Assembly (NCBI RefSeq): GCF_010731695.1
Contig: NZ_AP022586.1
Location: 4,154,001-4,218,000 of the forward strand
Source: Mycolicibacterium litorale
GTDB taxonomy: Bacteria; Actinomycetota; Actinomycetes; Mycobacteriales; Mycobacteriaceae
DNA length: 64,000 nucleotides
Direction: 5' to 3'
The notes under the pieces: model-generated
What the model saw: the letters and a program-made list of their open reading frames with translations, nothing else
Databases searched by the model: none
What the model was told of the DNA's origin: nothing
Translations under genes and position numbers: made by a program
Shown here: positions 34,627-43,733 of the stretch, piece after piece
Numbering within the stretch: position 1 is the stretch's first letter
Layout of the letters: each line of letters opens with the position of its first letter

Positions 34627-35624
34627 CGGTGCCGGCCCAGCAGTCGCAGCGAGCCGCGGCAGATGTCGGCGCCGCACGCGCGGTGCAGCGGGCCGACCGG
34701 ACCGCGGCTGTAGGCGCGCCACCGCACCGCCCGGCGCAGATGGGTTGCGGGGTCGTCGCCCGCGTCGACCCGCAGGCCGGCGGCCTGCACCACGTCCACC
34801 GCGGCCGTCATCGCTGCGAGCACGGCGTCGTCACCGGCCAGGAAGTCGGCGACCGCCGGCGACCCGGTGGCCAGCGCCTGCAGTTCGGTCACCGCGGCGC
34901 GCACCCGGCGGTACCGCACCGGCGCGGCCAGCGTGTCCACCTCGGCGAGGACACCGTCGACACCGCTGAGCCCGCGCAGCAGTGACGGCAACTGCCCGGC
35001 GTCGGCGCCGTCGCGCAGCGCGGCCACGGCGTGGGCGACGCCGTTCCGGTCGAGCAGGCGCAACAGCCGCAGCCGCACGTCGCGGGGCAGCGGGTGTGCG
35101 CAGTCGAGGAACGCCTGGTGCGAGCTCAGATCGGCCGGTTCGGCGGCCAGCGCCCGCAACGCGCCGGCCGCCTCGTCGTCCAGGGTGACGCCGGCGAGCA
35201 GCGCCACCGCAGGCACGACCGGCGCACCGGCCGCCCGGCGCAGCGCCTCCTGCGGCCCGGCGCCCGTGCGGTCGGCCTTGTTGCAGACGACCAGCACCGG
35301 CACCCCGGCCTCGCGCCACGCCGCCACCGCCGACCGGTCCTCGGGCTTCACCGATTCGGCGACCACCACGACGGCGACGTCGGCGGCACCGCCAGCGATC
35401 CGGATCCCCTCGGCGCAGGCCAAGGCGCGGGTGAGCGTGGCCCGTCCCACGCCGGGGCGACCGCCGACGGCCACCCGCACCGGCGCAGCCGCCCTGGCGG
35501 CCACCGCGGACACCGCGGCGTCACCGCCGTCCTGCGCGAAGCGTGTCAGCACGTCGACGAAAATGGCGGCGCCCTCCCTGCGTCGACCCGTCACGGACTC
35601 GGGTCCCCGGGGCAATCGTGGCAT
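34623..35624 (-). CDS. GTPase-like partner protein (P-loop with Arg for Lys)
   Basis: 333 residues. Seen: VGGRPGVGRATL at about 53-64, a P-loop whose lysine is Arg, and CNKAD at about 114, a proper G4 motif; the rest is Ala-rich helix. No membrane segment. Corresponds in place to Rv0209. Likely first gene of a two-gene operon with the membrane partner. ATG 35624 has GGAGG 11 bases upstream, rather far; an internal GTG (35591-35600 area) is possible. Confidence 0.7.
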   Translation of the reverse strand: MPRLPRGPESVTGRRREGAAIFVDVLTRFAQDGGDAAVSAVAARAAAPVRVAVGGRPGVGRATLTRALACAEGIRIAGGAADVAVVVVAESVKPEDRSAVAAWREAGVPVLVVCNKADRTGAGPQEALRRAAGAPVVPAVALLAGVTLDDEAAGALRALAAEPADLSSHQAFLDCAHPLPRDVRLRLLRLLDRNGVAHAVAALRDGADAGQLPSLLRGLSGVDGVLAEVDTLAAPVRYRRVRAAVTELQALATGSPAVADFLAGDDAVLAAMTAAVDVVQAAGLRVDAGDDPATHLRRAVRWRAYSRGPVGPLHRACGADICRGSLRLLGRHR

Positions 35625-35718
35625 CTACCGGGACGCCTCCCGAACGAATGTTTGGCATACCAGCCGAAGGCAACTGTTGGGTATCAATCTGTACCACGAT
35701 GGGGGTACTCCGACACTG

Positions 35719-36549
35719 ATGAGACACCATGGACGGATGCATGTCAGTGAGTCGGATATCGCCGGCGGGCCGGCGCCTGACTCAGCCGGCGGGCCGGCGC
35801 CTGACTCAGCAGGCCCGCATTCAACGCACCACGTGCCGACCGACGACTCCCCCACCGAGCACCGCCACCGGCGGGTCACGAGTTTCCGGTCCCGCCGCTC
35901 GACGCTGTCCCCGGGCCAGCAGTCCACCTGGGACCGGCTGTGGCCCGAACTGGGCACCGAGGCCAGGGACGCCGACGGCCACCCCGCCCCAGCGCTGGAC
36001 ACCACGGCGTGGTTCGGCCGGTCCGCACCGCTGGTCCTCGAGATCGGGTCGGGCACCGGGACCTCGACGCTGGCGATGGCGCAGGCCGAACCTGATATCG
36101 ACGTCATCGCCGTCGAGGTGTACCGCCGCGGCCTCGCCCAGCTGCTGACCGGGATCGACCGCGCCGGGGTGCGCAACATCAGGATGATCCGCGGCGACGG
36201 CGTCGACGTCCTCGAGTACATGGTCGCCAGCGCGTCGCTGACCGGGGTCCGGGTGTTCTTCCCCGATCCGTGGCCCAAATCCCGCCACCACAAGCGGCGG
36301 CTGCTGCAGCCGGCGACCGTGGCGCTGATCGCCGACCGGCTGCGGCCCGGCGGCGTCCTGCACGCGGCGACCGACCACCAGGGTTACGCAGCCCACATCG
36401 CCGAGGTCGGCGATGCCGAACCGCTGCTGCGCCGGGTCGGCGAATCCGACCCGCTGCCCATCTCGGTGCACCGCCCAGTGACGAAGTACGAGCGCAAGGC
36501 TCTCGCGGGCCCCGACATCACCGAACTGGTCTGGGAGAGGCGCCCATGA
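35719..36549 (+). CDS. trmB: tRNA (guanine-N7)-methyltransferase TrmB
   Basis: 276 residues; SAM-dependent methylation of G46 in tRNA. Seen: SAM motif LEIGSGTGTSTLAMA (about 112), FFPDPWPKSRHHKRR signature (about 183) and the C-terminal TKYERKA. Start MRHHGRMH matches the M. tuberculosis protein start, so ATG 35719 rather than 35737 is used. The N-terminal tail holds two exact copies of AGGPAPDS from a 24-bp tandem repeat. First gene of a trmB-NYN-mmpL3 cluster. Confidence 0.94.
   Translation: MRHHGRMHVSESDIAGGPAPDSAGGPAPDSAGPHSTHHVPTDDSPTEHRHRRVTSFRSRRSTLSPGQQSTWDRLWPELGTEARDADGHPAPALDTTAWFGRSAPLVLEIGSGTGTSTLAMAQAEPDIDVIAVEVYRRGLAQLLTGIDRAGVRNIRMIRGDGVDVLEYMVASASLTGVRVFFPDPWPKSRHHKRRLLQPATVALIADRLRPGGVLHAATDHQGYAAHIAEVGDAEPLLRRVGESDPLPISVHRPVTKYERKALAGPDITELVWERRP
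35761..35808 (+). repeat. 24-bp tandem repeat, two exact copies, in the trmB 5' end
   Basis: 35761-35784 and 35785-35808 are identical (each starts GCCGGCGGGCC and ends CTGACTCA). They keep frame and encode AGGPAPDS twice in the non-catalytic tail. Copy number may vary between strains. Confidence 0.95.
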
Positions 36550-37232
36550 GCCTGACCGAGGACTACCCGCAGGTGACCGCACCGCCACCGCCCGACGGTC
36601 CCCCCGCCGGAACCCAACGGGTACTGCTGGTGTGGGACGCGCCCAACCTCGACATGGGGCTCGGCTCGATCATCGGGGGCAGGCCGACGGCGGCGCACCG
36701 CCCGCGGTTCGACGCGCTCGGCCGCTGGCTGCTCGCCCGCACCGCCGACCTGTCCGCCGGACGTGAGGACGTCACCCTCGAACCCGAGGCGACCGTCTTC
36801 ACCAACATCGCCCCCGGCAGCGCCGACGTCGTCCGTCCGTGGGTGGAGGCACTGCGCAACGTGGGTTTCGCCGTCTTCGCCAAACCGAAGATCGACGAAG
36901 ACAGCGACGTCGACAGCGACATGCTGGACCACATTGCGCTGCGTCGTCGCGAGGGTCTGGCCGCCGTACTGGTGGCGTCCGCAGACGGTCAGGCGTTCCG
37001 GCTGCCGCTCGAAGAGATCGCCCGCGAGGGGATCCCCGTGCAGGTGCTCGGATTTCGCGAACATGCGAGCTGGGCGCTAGCGTCGGATACCTTGGAGTTC
37101 GTCGATCTGGAAGACATTCCTGGTGTTTTCCGGGAGCCGTTGCCGCGGATCGGACTGGATTCGCTGCCTGAGCAGGGAGCATGGCTGCAGCCGTTCCGGC
37201 CGCTGTCCGCGCTGCTGACCTCGCGTGTGTGA
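36546..37232 (+). CDS. NYN-domain protein
   Basis: 228 residues of the NYN/PIN-like ribonuclease fold. Seen: LLVWDAPNLDMGLG (first acidic residue, about 28-41), KIDEDSDVDSDMLDHIAL (about 119-135) and VASADGQAF (about 148), the acidic positions of the active site. ATG overlaps the trmB stop (ATGA). The same gene (Rv0207c) lies between trmB and mmpL3 in M. tuberculosis. RNA substrate unknown. Confidence 0.88.
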   Translation: MSLTEDYPQVTAPPPPDGPPAGTQRVLLVWDAPNLDMGLGSIIGGRPTAAHRPRFDALGRWLLARTADLSAGREDVTLEPEATVFTNIAPGSADVVRPWVEALRNVGFAVFAKPKIDEDSDVDSDMLDHIALRRREGLAAVLVASADGQAFRLPLEEIAREGIPVQVLGFREHASWALASDTLEFVDLEDIPGVFREPLPRIGLDSLPEQGAWLQPFRPLSALLTSRV

Positions 37233-37280
37233 CAAACGATGGCCACTGCGCGGTCGACATTGAATTGGTGAGGAGCTTAC

Positions 37281-40200
37281 GTGTTCGCCTGGTGGGGTCG
37301 AAACGTATACCGATATCGGTACATGGTGATCGGTGTCATGGTGGCGCTGTGCGTCGGCGGCGGCATCTACGGGATCAGTCTCGGTAATCACGTCACGCAG
37401 AGCGGTTTCTACGACGAGGGCAGCCAGTCGGTGCAGGCGTCGGTCATCGGCGACGAGATCTACGGCCGCGACCGCACCAGCCACGTCGTGGCCATCCTGA
37501 CCCCGGCCGACGGCGAGAAGGTCGACAACCCCGAGTGGCAGCGCGACGTCGTCGGTCAGCTCGACACCTTCGTCAAGGATCACCCGGACCAGGTGGTGAG
37601 CTGGGTCGGCTGGCTGAGGGCACCGGACGCCGCCAGCGAGACCGTGCAGCAGATGAAGACCAGCGATCTGTCGAAGACGTTCGTCAGCATCCCGCTCAAA
37701 GGCGACACCGACGACGAGATCCTGAAGAACTACCAGGTCGTCGAACCCGACCTCCAGCAGATCAACGACGGCAACATCCAGCTGGCCGGCCTCAACCCGC
37801 TGGCCAGCGAGCTCACCGGCAGTATCGGCGAGGATCAGAAGCGCGCCGAGGTGGCCGCCATCCCGCTGGTCTGCGTGGTGCTGTTCTTCGTGTTCGGCGG
37901 CGTCATCGCGGCCGCACTGCCCGGCCTCATCGGCGGCCTCACCATCGCCGGCGCGCTGGGCATCATGCGCCTGCTCGCCGAGATCATGCCCGTGCACTTC
38001 TTCGCCCAGCCGGTGGTGACGCTCATGGGCCTGGGCATCGCCGTCGACTACGGCTTGTTCATGGTCAGCCGGTTCCGTGAGGAACTCGCCGAGGGCTACG
38101 ACACCGAAGCGGCCGTACGCCGCACGGTGATGACCTCCGGCCGCACGATCATGTTCTCCGCGGTCATCCTGGTCGCCTCGTCCGTGCCGCTGCTGTTGTT
38201 CCCGCAGGGCTTCCTCAAGTCCATCACCTACGCGATCATCGCCTCGGTCATGCTGGCGGCGGTTCTGTCGATCACCGTCCTCGCCGCAGCCCTGGCGATC
38301 CTCGGCCCCAAGGTCGACGCGCTGGGCGTCAAGACACTGATCAAGTTCGCCCAGCCCGATCCGATCGCGTCCGACCCGTCGGTTCAGAAGACCAACACGT
38401 TCGCGGTGGCGTCCATCCCGCTGGGGCTGCTGGTGCCGCCGGTGGGCATCGCGCTCGGCCACATCGCCCGCAAACGCATCAAGCAGACGGGTGAACATGG
38501 CGCCAACCTGGCCCTGATCGGTCTGATCGTCGGCTACACCGCGCTGTACGGCGCGATGGCCTACGGCATCATCGCGCTGAAGGACAACGACACCATCGGC
38601 AGCGGCGTCTATTGGATGTTGCTCGGCATCGTGATCTTCCTCGTCATCGTCACCTTCGGCCTCGCCCTCGCGCGTTACGTGCCGTTGGCGCGTCGCCCCA
38701 TCGTGTGGTGGCTGCACTGGCTGGCGGAGAAGACCCAGAAGACCAAGACCCGTGCCGAGGTCGAGCAGGGCTTCTGGGGCAAGCTGGTCACCCGCGTGAT
38801 GAAGCGGCCCGCGGCCTTCGCGGTACCGATCGTCATCGTCATGATCCTGCTGATCATCCCGCTGGGGCAGCTGTCCCTCGGCGGCATCAGCGAGAAGTAC
38901 CTGCCGCCGGACAACCCGGTCCGCCAGGCACAGGAGGACTTCGACCGCAGCTTCCCCGGGTTCCGCACCGAACCGCTGACGCTGGTGCTCAAGAGCGACA
39001 ACGGCGAGCCGGTCACCGATCAGCAGGTCGCCGACATGCGTGCCAAGGCGATGACGATCAACGGGTTCATCGACGCGGACAACGATCCGTCGAAGATGTG
39101 GCAGGAGCGGTCGGTCCAGGAGGGCGGCTCGAAGGATCCGTCGGTGCGGGTGATCCAGAACGGTCTGGAGAACCGCAATGACGCCGCCCAGAAGATCGAG
39201 GATCTGCGTGCCCTGTCGCCGCCGCGCGGGGTCACCGTGCTGGTCGGCGGCACCCCCGCGCTCGAGCAGGACAGTATCCACAGCCTGTTCGACCGGCTGC
39301 CGCTGATGGTCACCATCCTGATCGTCACGACCACGATCCTGATGTTCCTGGCGTTCGGGTCGCTGGTGCTGCCGATCAAGGCCGCGCTGATGAGCGCGCT
39401 GACGCTGGGTTCGACGATGGGCATCCTGACGTGGATGTTCGTCGACGGGCACGGCGCCGGGTTGATGAACTACACGCCGCAGCCGTTGATGGCGCCGATG
39501 ATCGGCCTGATCATCGCGGTCATCTGGGGTCTGTCCACCGACTACGAGGTCTTCCTGGTGTCCCGCATGGTGGAGGCGCGCGCCCGCGGGCTGTCCACCG
39601 CCGAGGCCATCCGGGTCGGCACCGCCACCACCGGCCGCCTGATCACCGGCGCTGCGCTGGTGCTGGCCGTGGTCGCCGGAGCGTTCGTGTTCTCCGATCT
39701 GGTGATGATGAAGTACCTGGCGTTCGGCCTGCTGCTCGCGCTGCTGCTGGACGCGACGATCATCCGGATGTTCCTCGTGCCCGCGGTCATGAAGATGCTC
39801 GGCGACGACTGCTGGTGGGCACCGCGCTGGATGAAGCGGATCCAGGAACGGCTCGGCCTCGGCGAGATCGAACTGCCCGACGAGCGCAAACGACCGCTGG
39901 TGCGCGACCCCGCCGACGACCCGGCGCTGGTCGGTGCCGGCGCCCCGGTGCCGCCTCGCCCGCGTCCGCCGCACGATCCGACGCACCCCGGTGTCGAGGG
40001 TCGCGTCGGGCCCACCCGCATCCCGCCGCGGCCGCCCCGGCTGAACGGTCCGTCCGGCGCGGGAACCACGCGGATCCCGGCCAACCGGCCCGGTCCCGCG
40101 CAGGAGCCGCCGACGACCCGGCTGTCGGTGGCGAAGAACGCGGTGCGTGGTGCGGTCAACTCCGCCACGACACAGCGGACGCCGCGGCCGACCGGCCCGG

Positions 40201-40556
40201 CGCCCCGGCGCGAGGAGCGCGAGATCGAGTCGTGGCTCGGCGAACTGCGGGGCGGTCCGGCGGGACCGGGCGGTCAGCCACCGCGGCCTCCGCAGCCGTC
40301 GGCCGACCAGACGACGGCCATGCGGGCCGGCGCGCCGAAGCCGCCACCGGAACCCGAGGGCAACGAGCCGACGACGGCGATCCCGGTGCAGCGTCCGCCG
40401 CAGCCGGCTCCGCAGTCCGAGGGCGACGCGACGACGAAGATTCCGACCCAGAAGGATCCGGAGTCGACCGAGAAGCTCGACACCCCGGAGGATCCGAAGC
40501 GTCGCGGCGGTGGCATGAGCGCCGCGGATCTGCTGCGCCGCGAAGGCCGGATGTAG
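37281..40556 (+). CDS. mmpL3: Trehalose monomycolate flippase MmpL3 with a 109-residue membrane insertion
   Basis: 1091-residue RND-type inner-membrane transporter that exports trehalose monomycolate; essential in mycobacteria. Seen: proton-relay pairs D256/Y257 (AVDYGLFM) and D754/Y755 (STDYEVFL), two periplasmic loops, and a Pro-rich cytoplasmic tail after about 855 with four TxIP motifs. The second pair is at 645/646 in M. smegmatis, so 109 residues are added between the halves. They occupy about 357-466 (38349-38678), contain GHIARKRIKQTGEHG and LIVGY (DUF4190-like) and three hydrophobic stretches. The frame is intact throughout and codon use looks ordinary. GTG 37281 has an AGGAG site. 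Confidence 0.95.
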   Translation: MFAWWGRNVYRYRYMVIGVMVALCVGGGIYGISLGNHVTQSGFYDEGSQSVQASVIGDEIYGRDRTSHVVAILTPADGEKVDNPEWQRDVVGQLDTFVKDHPDQVVSWVGWLRAPDAASETVQQMKTSDLSKTFVSIPLKGDTDDEILKNYQVVEPDLQQINDGNIQLAGLNPLASELTGSIGEDQKRAEVAAIPLVCVVLFFVFGGVIAAALPGLIGGLTIAGALGIMRLLAEIMPVHFFAQPVVTLMGLGIAVDYGLFMVSRFREELAEGYDTEAAVRRTVMTSGRTIMFSAVILVASSVPLLLFPQGFLKSITYAIIASVMLAAVLSITVLAAALAILGPKVDALGVKTLIKFAQPDPIASDPSVQKTNTFAVASIPLGLLVPPVGIALGHIARKRIKQTGEHGANLALIGLIVGYTALYGAMAYGIIALKDNDTIGSGVYWMLLGIVIFLVIVTFGLALARYVPLARRPIVWWLHWLAEKTQKTKTRAEVEQGFWGKLVTRVMKRPAAFAVPIVIVMILLIIPLGQLSLGGISEKYLPPDNPVRQAQEDFDRSFPGFRTEPLTLVLKSDNGEPVTDQQVADMRAKAMTINGFIDADNDPSKMWQERSVQEGGSKDPSVRVIQNGLENRNDAAQKIEDLRALSPPRGVTVLVGGTPALEQDSIHSLFDRLPLMVTILIVTTTILMFLAFGSLVLPIKAALMSALTLGSTMGILTWMFVDGHGAGLMNYTPQPLMAPMIGLIIAVIWGLSTDYEVFLVSRMVEARARGLSTAEAIRVGTATTGRLITGAALVLAVVAGAFVFSDLVMMKYLAFGLLLALLLDATIIRMFLVPAVMKMLGDDCWWAPRWMKRIQERLGLGEIELPDERKRPLVRDPADDPALVGAGAPVPPRPRPPHDPTHPGVEGRVGPTRIPPRPPRLNGPSGAGTTRIPANRPGPAQEPPTTRLSVAKNAVRGAVNSATTQRTPRPTGPAPRREEREIESWLGELRGGPAGPGGQPPRPPQPSADQTTAMRAGAPKPPPEPEGNEPTTAIPVQRPPQPAPQSEGDATTKIPTQKDPESTEKLDTPEDPKRRGGGMSAADLLRREGRM

Positions 40557-40570
40557 CACTCACCCCTCTG

Positions 40571-40633
40571 CGCGAGGGTGCGTGTCTGCTCACGACGCGC
40601 CGCGGAAACGTGGACGCTATGCGCACCCTCGCG
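40571..40633. terminator. Inverted repeat after mmpL3
   Basis: Perfect 12-base arms CGCGAGGGTGCG (40571-40582) and CGCACCCTCGCG (40622-40633) 15 bases after the mmpL3 stop. Probable terminator; the left arm is identical to bases 31017-31028 in the pckG-fadD4 gap. The rest of the gap to 40789 holds no gene that I can see. Confidence 0.7.
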
Positions 40634-40789
40634 GTCAGCTGATCCCGTCAGCGCCCGGCCGGGCCCCCGCGAGGCTCCTGCCCGCCGACGTGCTCGACCA
40701 CACCGGCCGGCATGCTCCGTCGACTCATCACCCACCGTCGGGTTCCTCAATCTGCGCGATCATGACGGCGGAGGCTGTGCTTAGCTCGG

Positions 40790-42454
40790 GTGGTGTCCGA
40801 GGCCAGTCGCACCACCGCCGAGTTGATCGTCGAATGTCTCGAGAACGAAGGCGTCACGCACGTCTTCGGCATCCCCGGCGAGGAGAACATCCGGTTGGTC
40901 GACGCACTGTCGCGATCATCGATCACCTATGTCCTCACCCGCCACGAGCAGGGCGCGTCGTTCATGGCCGAGGTCTACGGTCGGTTGACGGGGAAGGCCG
41001 GCGTGTGCTCGGCGACACTGGGGCCCGGCGCCATCAATCTGCTGCTCGGAGTCGCCGACGCCACCACGAATTCGACTCCCCTGCTTGCACTTTCGGCACA
41101 GGTGGGGATGCGGCGCAGCTACAAGGAATCACATCAGAGCGTTGACCTGGTGTCGATGTTCGCCCCCGTCACCAAATGGTCGGCGCTGGTCGCCACGTCG
41201 AGCTCGGTTCCGGAGATGGTCCGCAAGGCATTCAAGCTCGCGCAGACCGAACGGCCCGGCGCGGTCTACCTCGCCGTGCCCGAAGACGTCGAAGCCGCCG
41301 AGGCTCCCGAGGACTCCGCTCCCCTGCGCGTCAACGTGCCCCGGCCGGACGACCCGTCGGCGGCGCAGATCGCGCGGGCCGCGGAGATCCTGCAGTCGGC
41401 GCGCAATCCCGTCCTGCTCGCCGGCCACGGCGCGGCGCGCGGCGACGCGTCAGCGGCGGTGCGGCGGTTCGCCGAGTCCCTCGGTATGCCGGTCGCCACG
41501 ACGTTCCACGGAAAAGGCGTCATGCCCGACGACCATCCCCTGGCGCTGGGCGCCGTCGGCTTCATGCGCCACGACTACGTCAACTTCGGCTTCGACCAGG
41601 CCGACGTCATCGTCGCCGCCGGCTACGAACTGCAGGAGTTCGACCCCGTCCGCATCAACCCGCGGGGTGACACCAAGATCATCCACGTGCACCGGTTCCC
41701 CGCCGAGGTCGACGCCCACTACGACGTCGCGGTGGGGTTGCACGCCGACATCGGGCGGTGCCTCGACGCGCTGGCCGCCGCGGTGGGTCGCGACGAGCCG
41801 TATTCGGTGGGCCACGAGCGGATTCGCGGCCTGCTGGCCGACGAACTCGACCGCGGCCGTACCGACGACAGCTTCCCCTTGGCACCCGCGCGCATCGTCG
41901 CGGACACCCGCGCGGCGCTGGCCCGCGACGACATCGCGCTGGTCGACACCGGCGCGTTGAAGATGTGGATGGCGAGGCTCTATCCCACCTATGAACCGAA
42001 CACCTGCCTGATCTCCAACGGGCTGTCGACGATGGCGTGGACGGTTCCGGGCGGTGTCGCCGCGAAGATCGCCAGACCGTCGGCCAAGGTCCTCGTCGCG
42101 ACCGGCGACGGGTCGTTCCTGATGAACTCGCAGGAGATCGAGACCGCGTTACGCCTCGGCACGCCGATGGTCATCCTCATCTGGGTGGACGACGCGTACG
42201 GACTGATCAGCTGGAAGATGGACCTGGAGATCGGCCACAACGTCGACACCCGCTTCGGCAATCCTGACTTCGTCTCTTACGCAGAGAGTTTCGGCGCCAA
42301 GGGCTATCGCATCTCGTCGGCCGACCAGCTGCTGCCCACTCTGCGGGAGGCGCTGGCCGACGACACCGTGAGCGTCATCGCCTGCCCCGTCGACTACAGC
42401 GCGAACAGTGCCCTGATCGCTTCACTGGGCGATCTCGACGAATCCTGGTCGTAG
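40790..42454 (+). CDS. Thiamine-diphosphate enzyme of the acetolactate synthase family (AlsS-like)
   Basis: 554 residues. Seen: FGIPGEENIRLVDAL, catalytic Glu in RHEQGASFMAEVYGR, and the ThDP-Mg motif GDGSFLMNSQEIETALRLG...WVDDAYG. Overall it is closest to catabolic acetolactate synthases that lack FAD, as far as motifs allow; the ilvN-type small subunit gene is not nearby. GTG 40790 or 40793 is the start. Expected reaction: condensation of two pyruvate to acetolactate; another 2-keto acid is possible. Confidence 0.83.
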   Translation: MVSEASRTTAELIVECLENEGVTHVFGIPGEENIRLVDALSRSSITYVLTRHEQGASFMAEVYGRLTGKAGVCSATLGPGAINLLLGVADATTNSTPLLALSAQVGMRRSYKESHQSVDLVSMFAPVTKWSALVATSSSVPEMVRKAFKLAQTERPGAVYLAVPEDVEAAEAPEDSAPLRVNVPRPDDPSAAQIARAAEILQSARNPVLLAGHGAARGDASAAVRRFAESLGMPVATTFHGKGVMPDDHPLALGAVGFMRHDYVNFGFDQADVIVAAGYELQEFDPVRINPRGDTKIIHVHRFPAEVDAHYDVAVGLHADIGRCLDALAAAVGRDEPYSVGHERIRGLLADELDRGRTDDSFPLAPARIVADTRAALARDDIALVDTGALKMWMARLYPTYEPNTCLISNGLSTMAWTVPGGVAAKIARPSAKVLVATGDGSFLMNSQEIETALRLGTPMVILIWVDDAYGLISWKMDLEIGHNVDTRFGNPDFVSYAESFGAKGYRISSADQLLPTLREALADDTVSVIACPVDYSANSALIASLGDLDESWS

Positions 42455-42490
42455 GGCACGGAGTCACCGACCCGTGCCCGCGCCGAACGG

Positions 42491-43636
42491 CTAGTCGACC
42501 TTCTCTTCGACGTCGTCGGGCTCCGCTTGGATGCGGGGCCCTTCGTCGTCTTCGAGGTTCTGCACCTCGGCCTCCTGGTCGCGGGCGAGCAGCACCCGGA
42601 TGGCGCTGTTGAGGAACGCGACCGCGGGCACCGCGAGCAGCGCGCCGACGATCCCGGCCAGCACACCGCCGCCGGCGATGGCGAGCACCACGGCCAGCGG
42701 GTGGATGGACACAGCGCGCCCCATCACCAGCGGCTGCAGCACGTGCCCTTCGAGCTGCTGGACGGCCAGGATCAACCCGAGCGTGATCAGCGCGTAGACC
42801 ACACCCTTGGTCAACAGCGCGACGATCACCGCGAGGAAACCGGTGACCACCGCACCGACCAGCGGGACGAACGCGCCGAGGAACACCAGGGAGGCCAGCG
42901 GCAGCGCCAGCGGCACCCCCATGATCGCCAGACCCGTGCCGATGCCGACGGCGTCGACCAGCGCGACGAGGAACGTCGCCCGCACGTAGCCGATGAGGGA
43001 GTGGAAGCCGGCGCGTCCGGCGCCGCGCACCCGCTCGCGCACGTCCGGCGGGAAGACCCTGGTGACGAAGCCGAAGATGTTGCGGCCGCCGTGCAGCAGG
43101 AAGATCAGCGTGAACAGCACCAGCAGTGCGCCGGTGACGATCTCGGTGATGGTGCCCGCCGTCGACAGCGCGCCACTGGTCAGCCGCTCCTGGTTGTTCT
43201 GCACCGCCTCGATCGCGGCGTTGCCTGCGTTGTCGATCTGTTCGCGGCTGAGGTTCAGTGGGCCCTCGACGAGCCACACCCGCAGGCCGTCGATGCTGCG
43301 GGTGACCTGTTCGCCCAGCGCAGGCATGCCCTCGATGAACTGGCTGACGACGAACGTCAGCAGGCCGCCGACGACCGCGATACCGGTGAGCAGCACCAGC
43401 GCGACCGCCCCGCCCCGCGGCGCGCCGCGGCGGTCGAGGAAGTCGACGGCCGGCATCAGCAGCGCCGCCAGCATGGTGGCCAGGGCCACCGGCACGAACA
43501 GGATCTCCAGCCGTTTGACCACCCACAGCACCGCGACGAGCGCGGCGAAGATGATCAGCAGGCGCCACGACCACGCGGCCGCCTTACGAACGAGTGGCGA
43601 CACCGATTGATCGTCTGCGAAGACCGCGTCAGGCAT
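42491..43636 (-). CDS. AI-2E family (PerM/UPF0118) membrane transporter
   Basis: 381 residues, about eight membrane segments. Seen: [23 protein letters not shown], and the late [21 protein letters not shown] and [23 protein letters not shown], the family core. Corresponds to Rv0205. ATG 43636 is 6 bases after -10 TACGCT (43648-43643). Substrate unknown. Acidic tail (NLEDDEGPR). Confidence 0.88.
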   Translation of the reverse strand: MPDAVFADDQSVSPLVRKAAAWSWRLLIIFAALVAVLWVVKRLEILFVPVALATMLAALLMPAVDFLDRRGAPRGGAVALVLLTGIAVVGGLLTFVVSQFIEGMPALGEQVTRSIDGLRVWLVEGPLNLSREQIDNAGNAAIEAVQNNQERLTSGALSTAGTITEIVTGALLVLFTLIFLLHGGRNIFGFVTRVFPPDVRERVRGAGRAGFHSLIGYVRATFLVALVDAVGIGTGLAIMGVPLALPLASLVFLGAFVPLVGAVVTGFLAVIVALLTKGVVYALITLGLILAVQQLEGHVLQPLVMGRAVSIHPLAVVLAIAGGGVLAGIVGALLAVPAVAFLNSAIRVLLARDQEAEVQNLEDDEGPRIQAEPDDVEEKVD

Positions 43637-43642
43637 TTGACG

Positions 43643-43726
43643 AGCGTAACCGCCGTCACTGCGGACCGACCGGTGGTGCGGCACGCCGTCGTACGGGGCC
43701 GGGAGCCCAAACCGCACCGTTACTCT
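43643..43726. promoter_or_regulatory. Divergent leaderless promoters
   Basis: Minus strand: TACGCT (43648-43643) then 6 bases to ATG 43636. Plus strand: TACTCT (43721-43726) then 7 bases to GTG 43734. Both fit TANNNT with transcription starting at or next to the start codon. Confidence 0.5.
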
Positions 43727-43733
43727 GTAGGAC

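Noticed and set aside
35761..35808. CRISPR-like repeat
   Set aside because: Two directly adjacent in-frame copies without spacers inside a coding region.
37077..40559. 1160-codon open frame opposite mmpL3
   Set aside because: It mirrors the whole mmpL3 gene, is rich in Arg/His/Asp/Gly, has no motif, no ribosome site and arises from codon bias in G+C-rich DNA.
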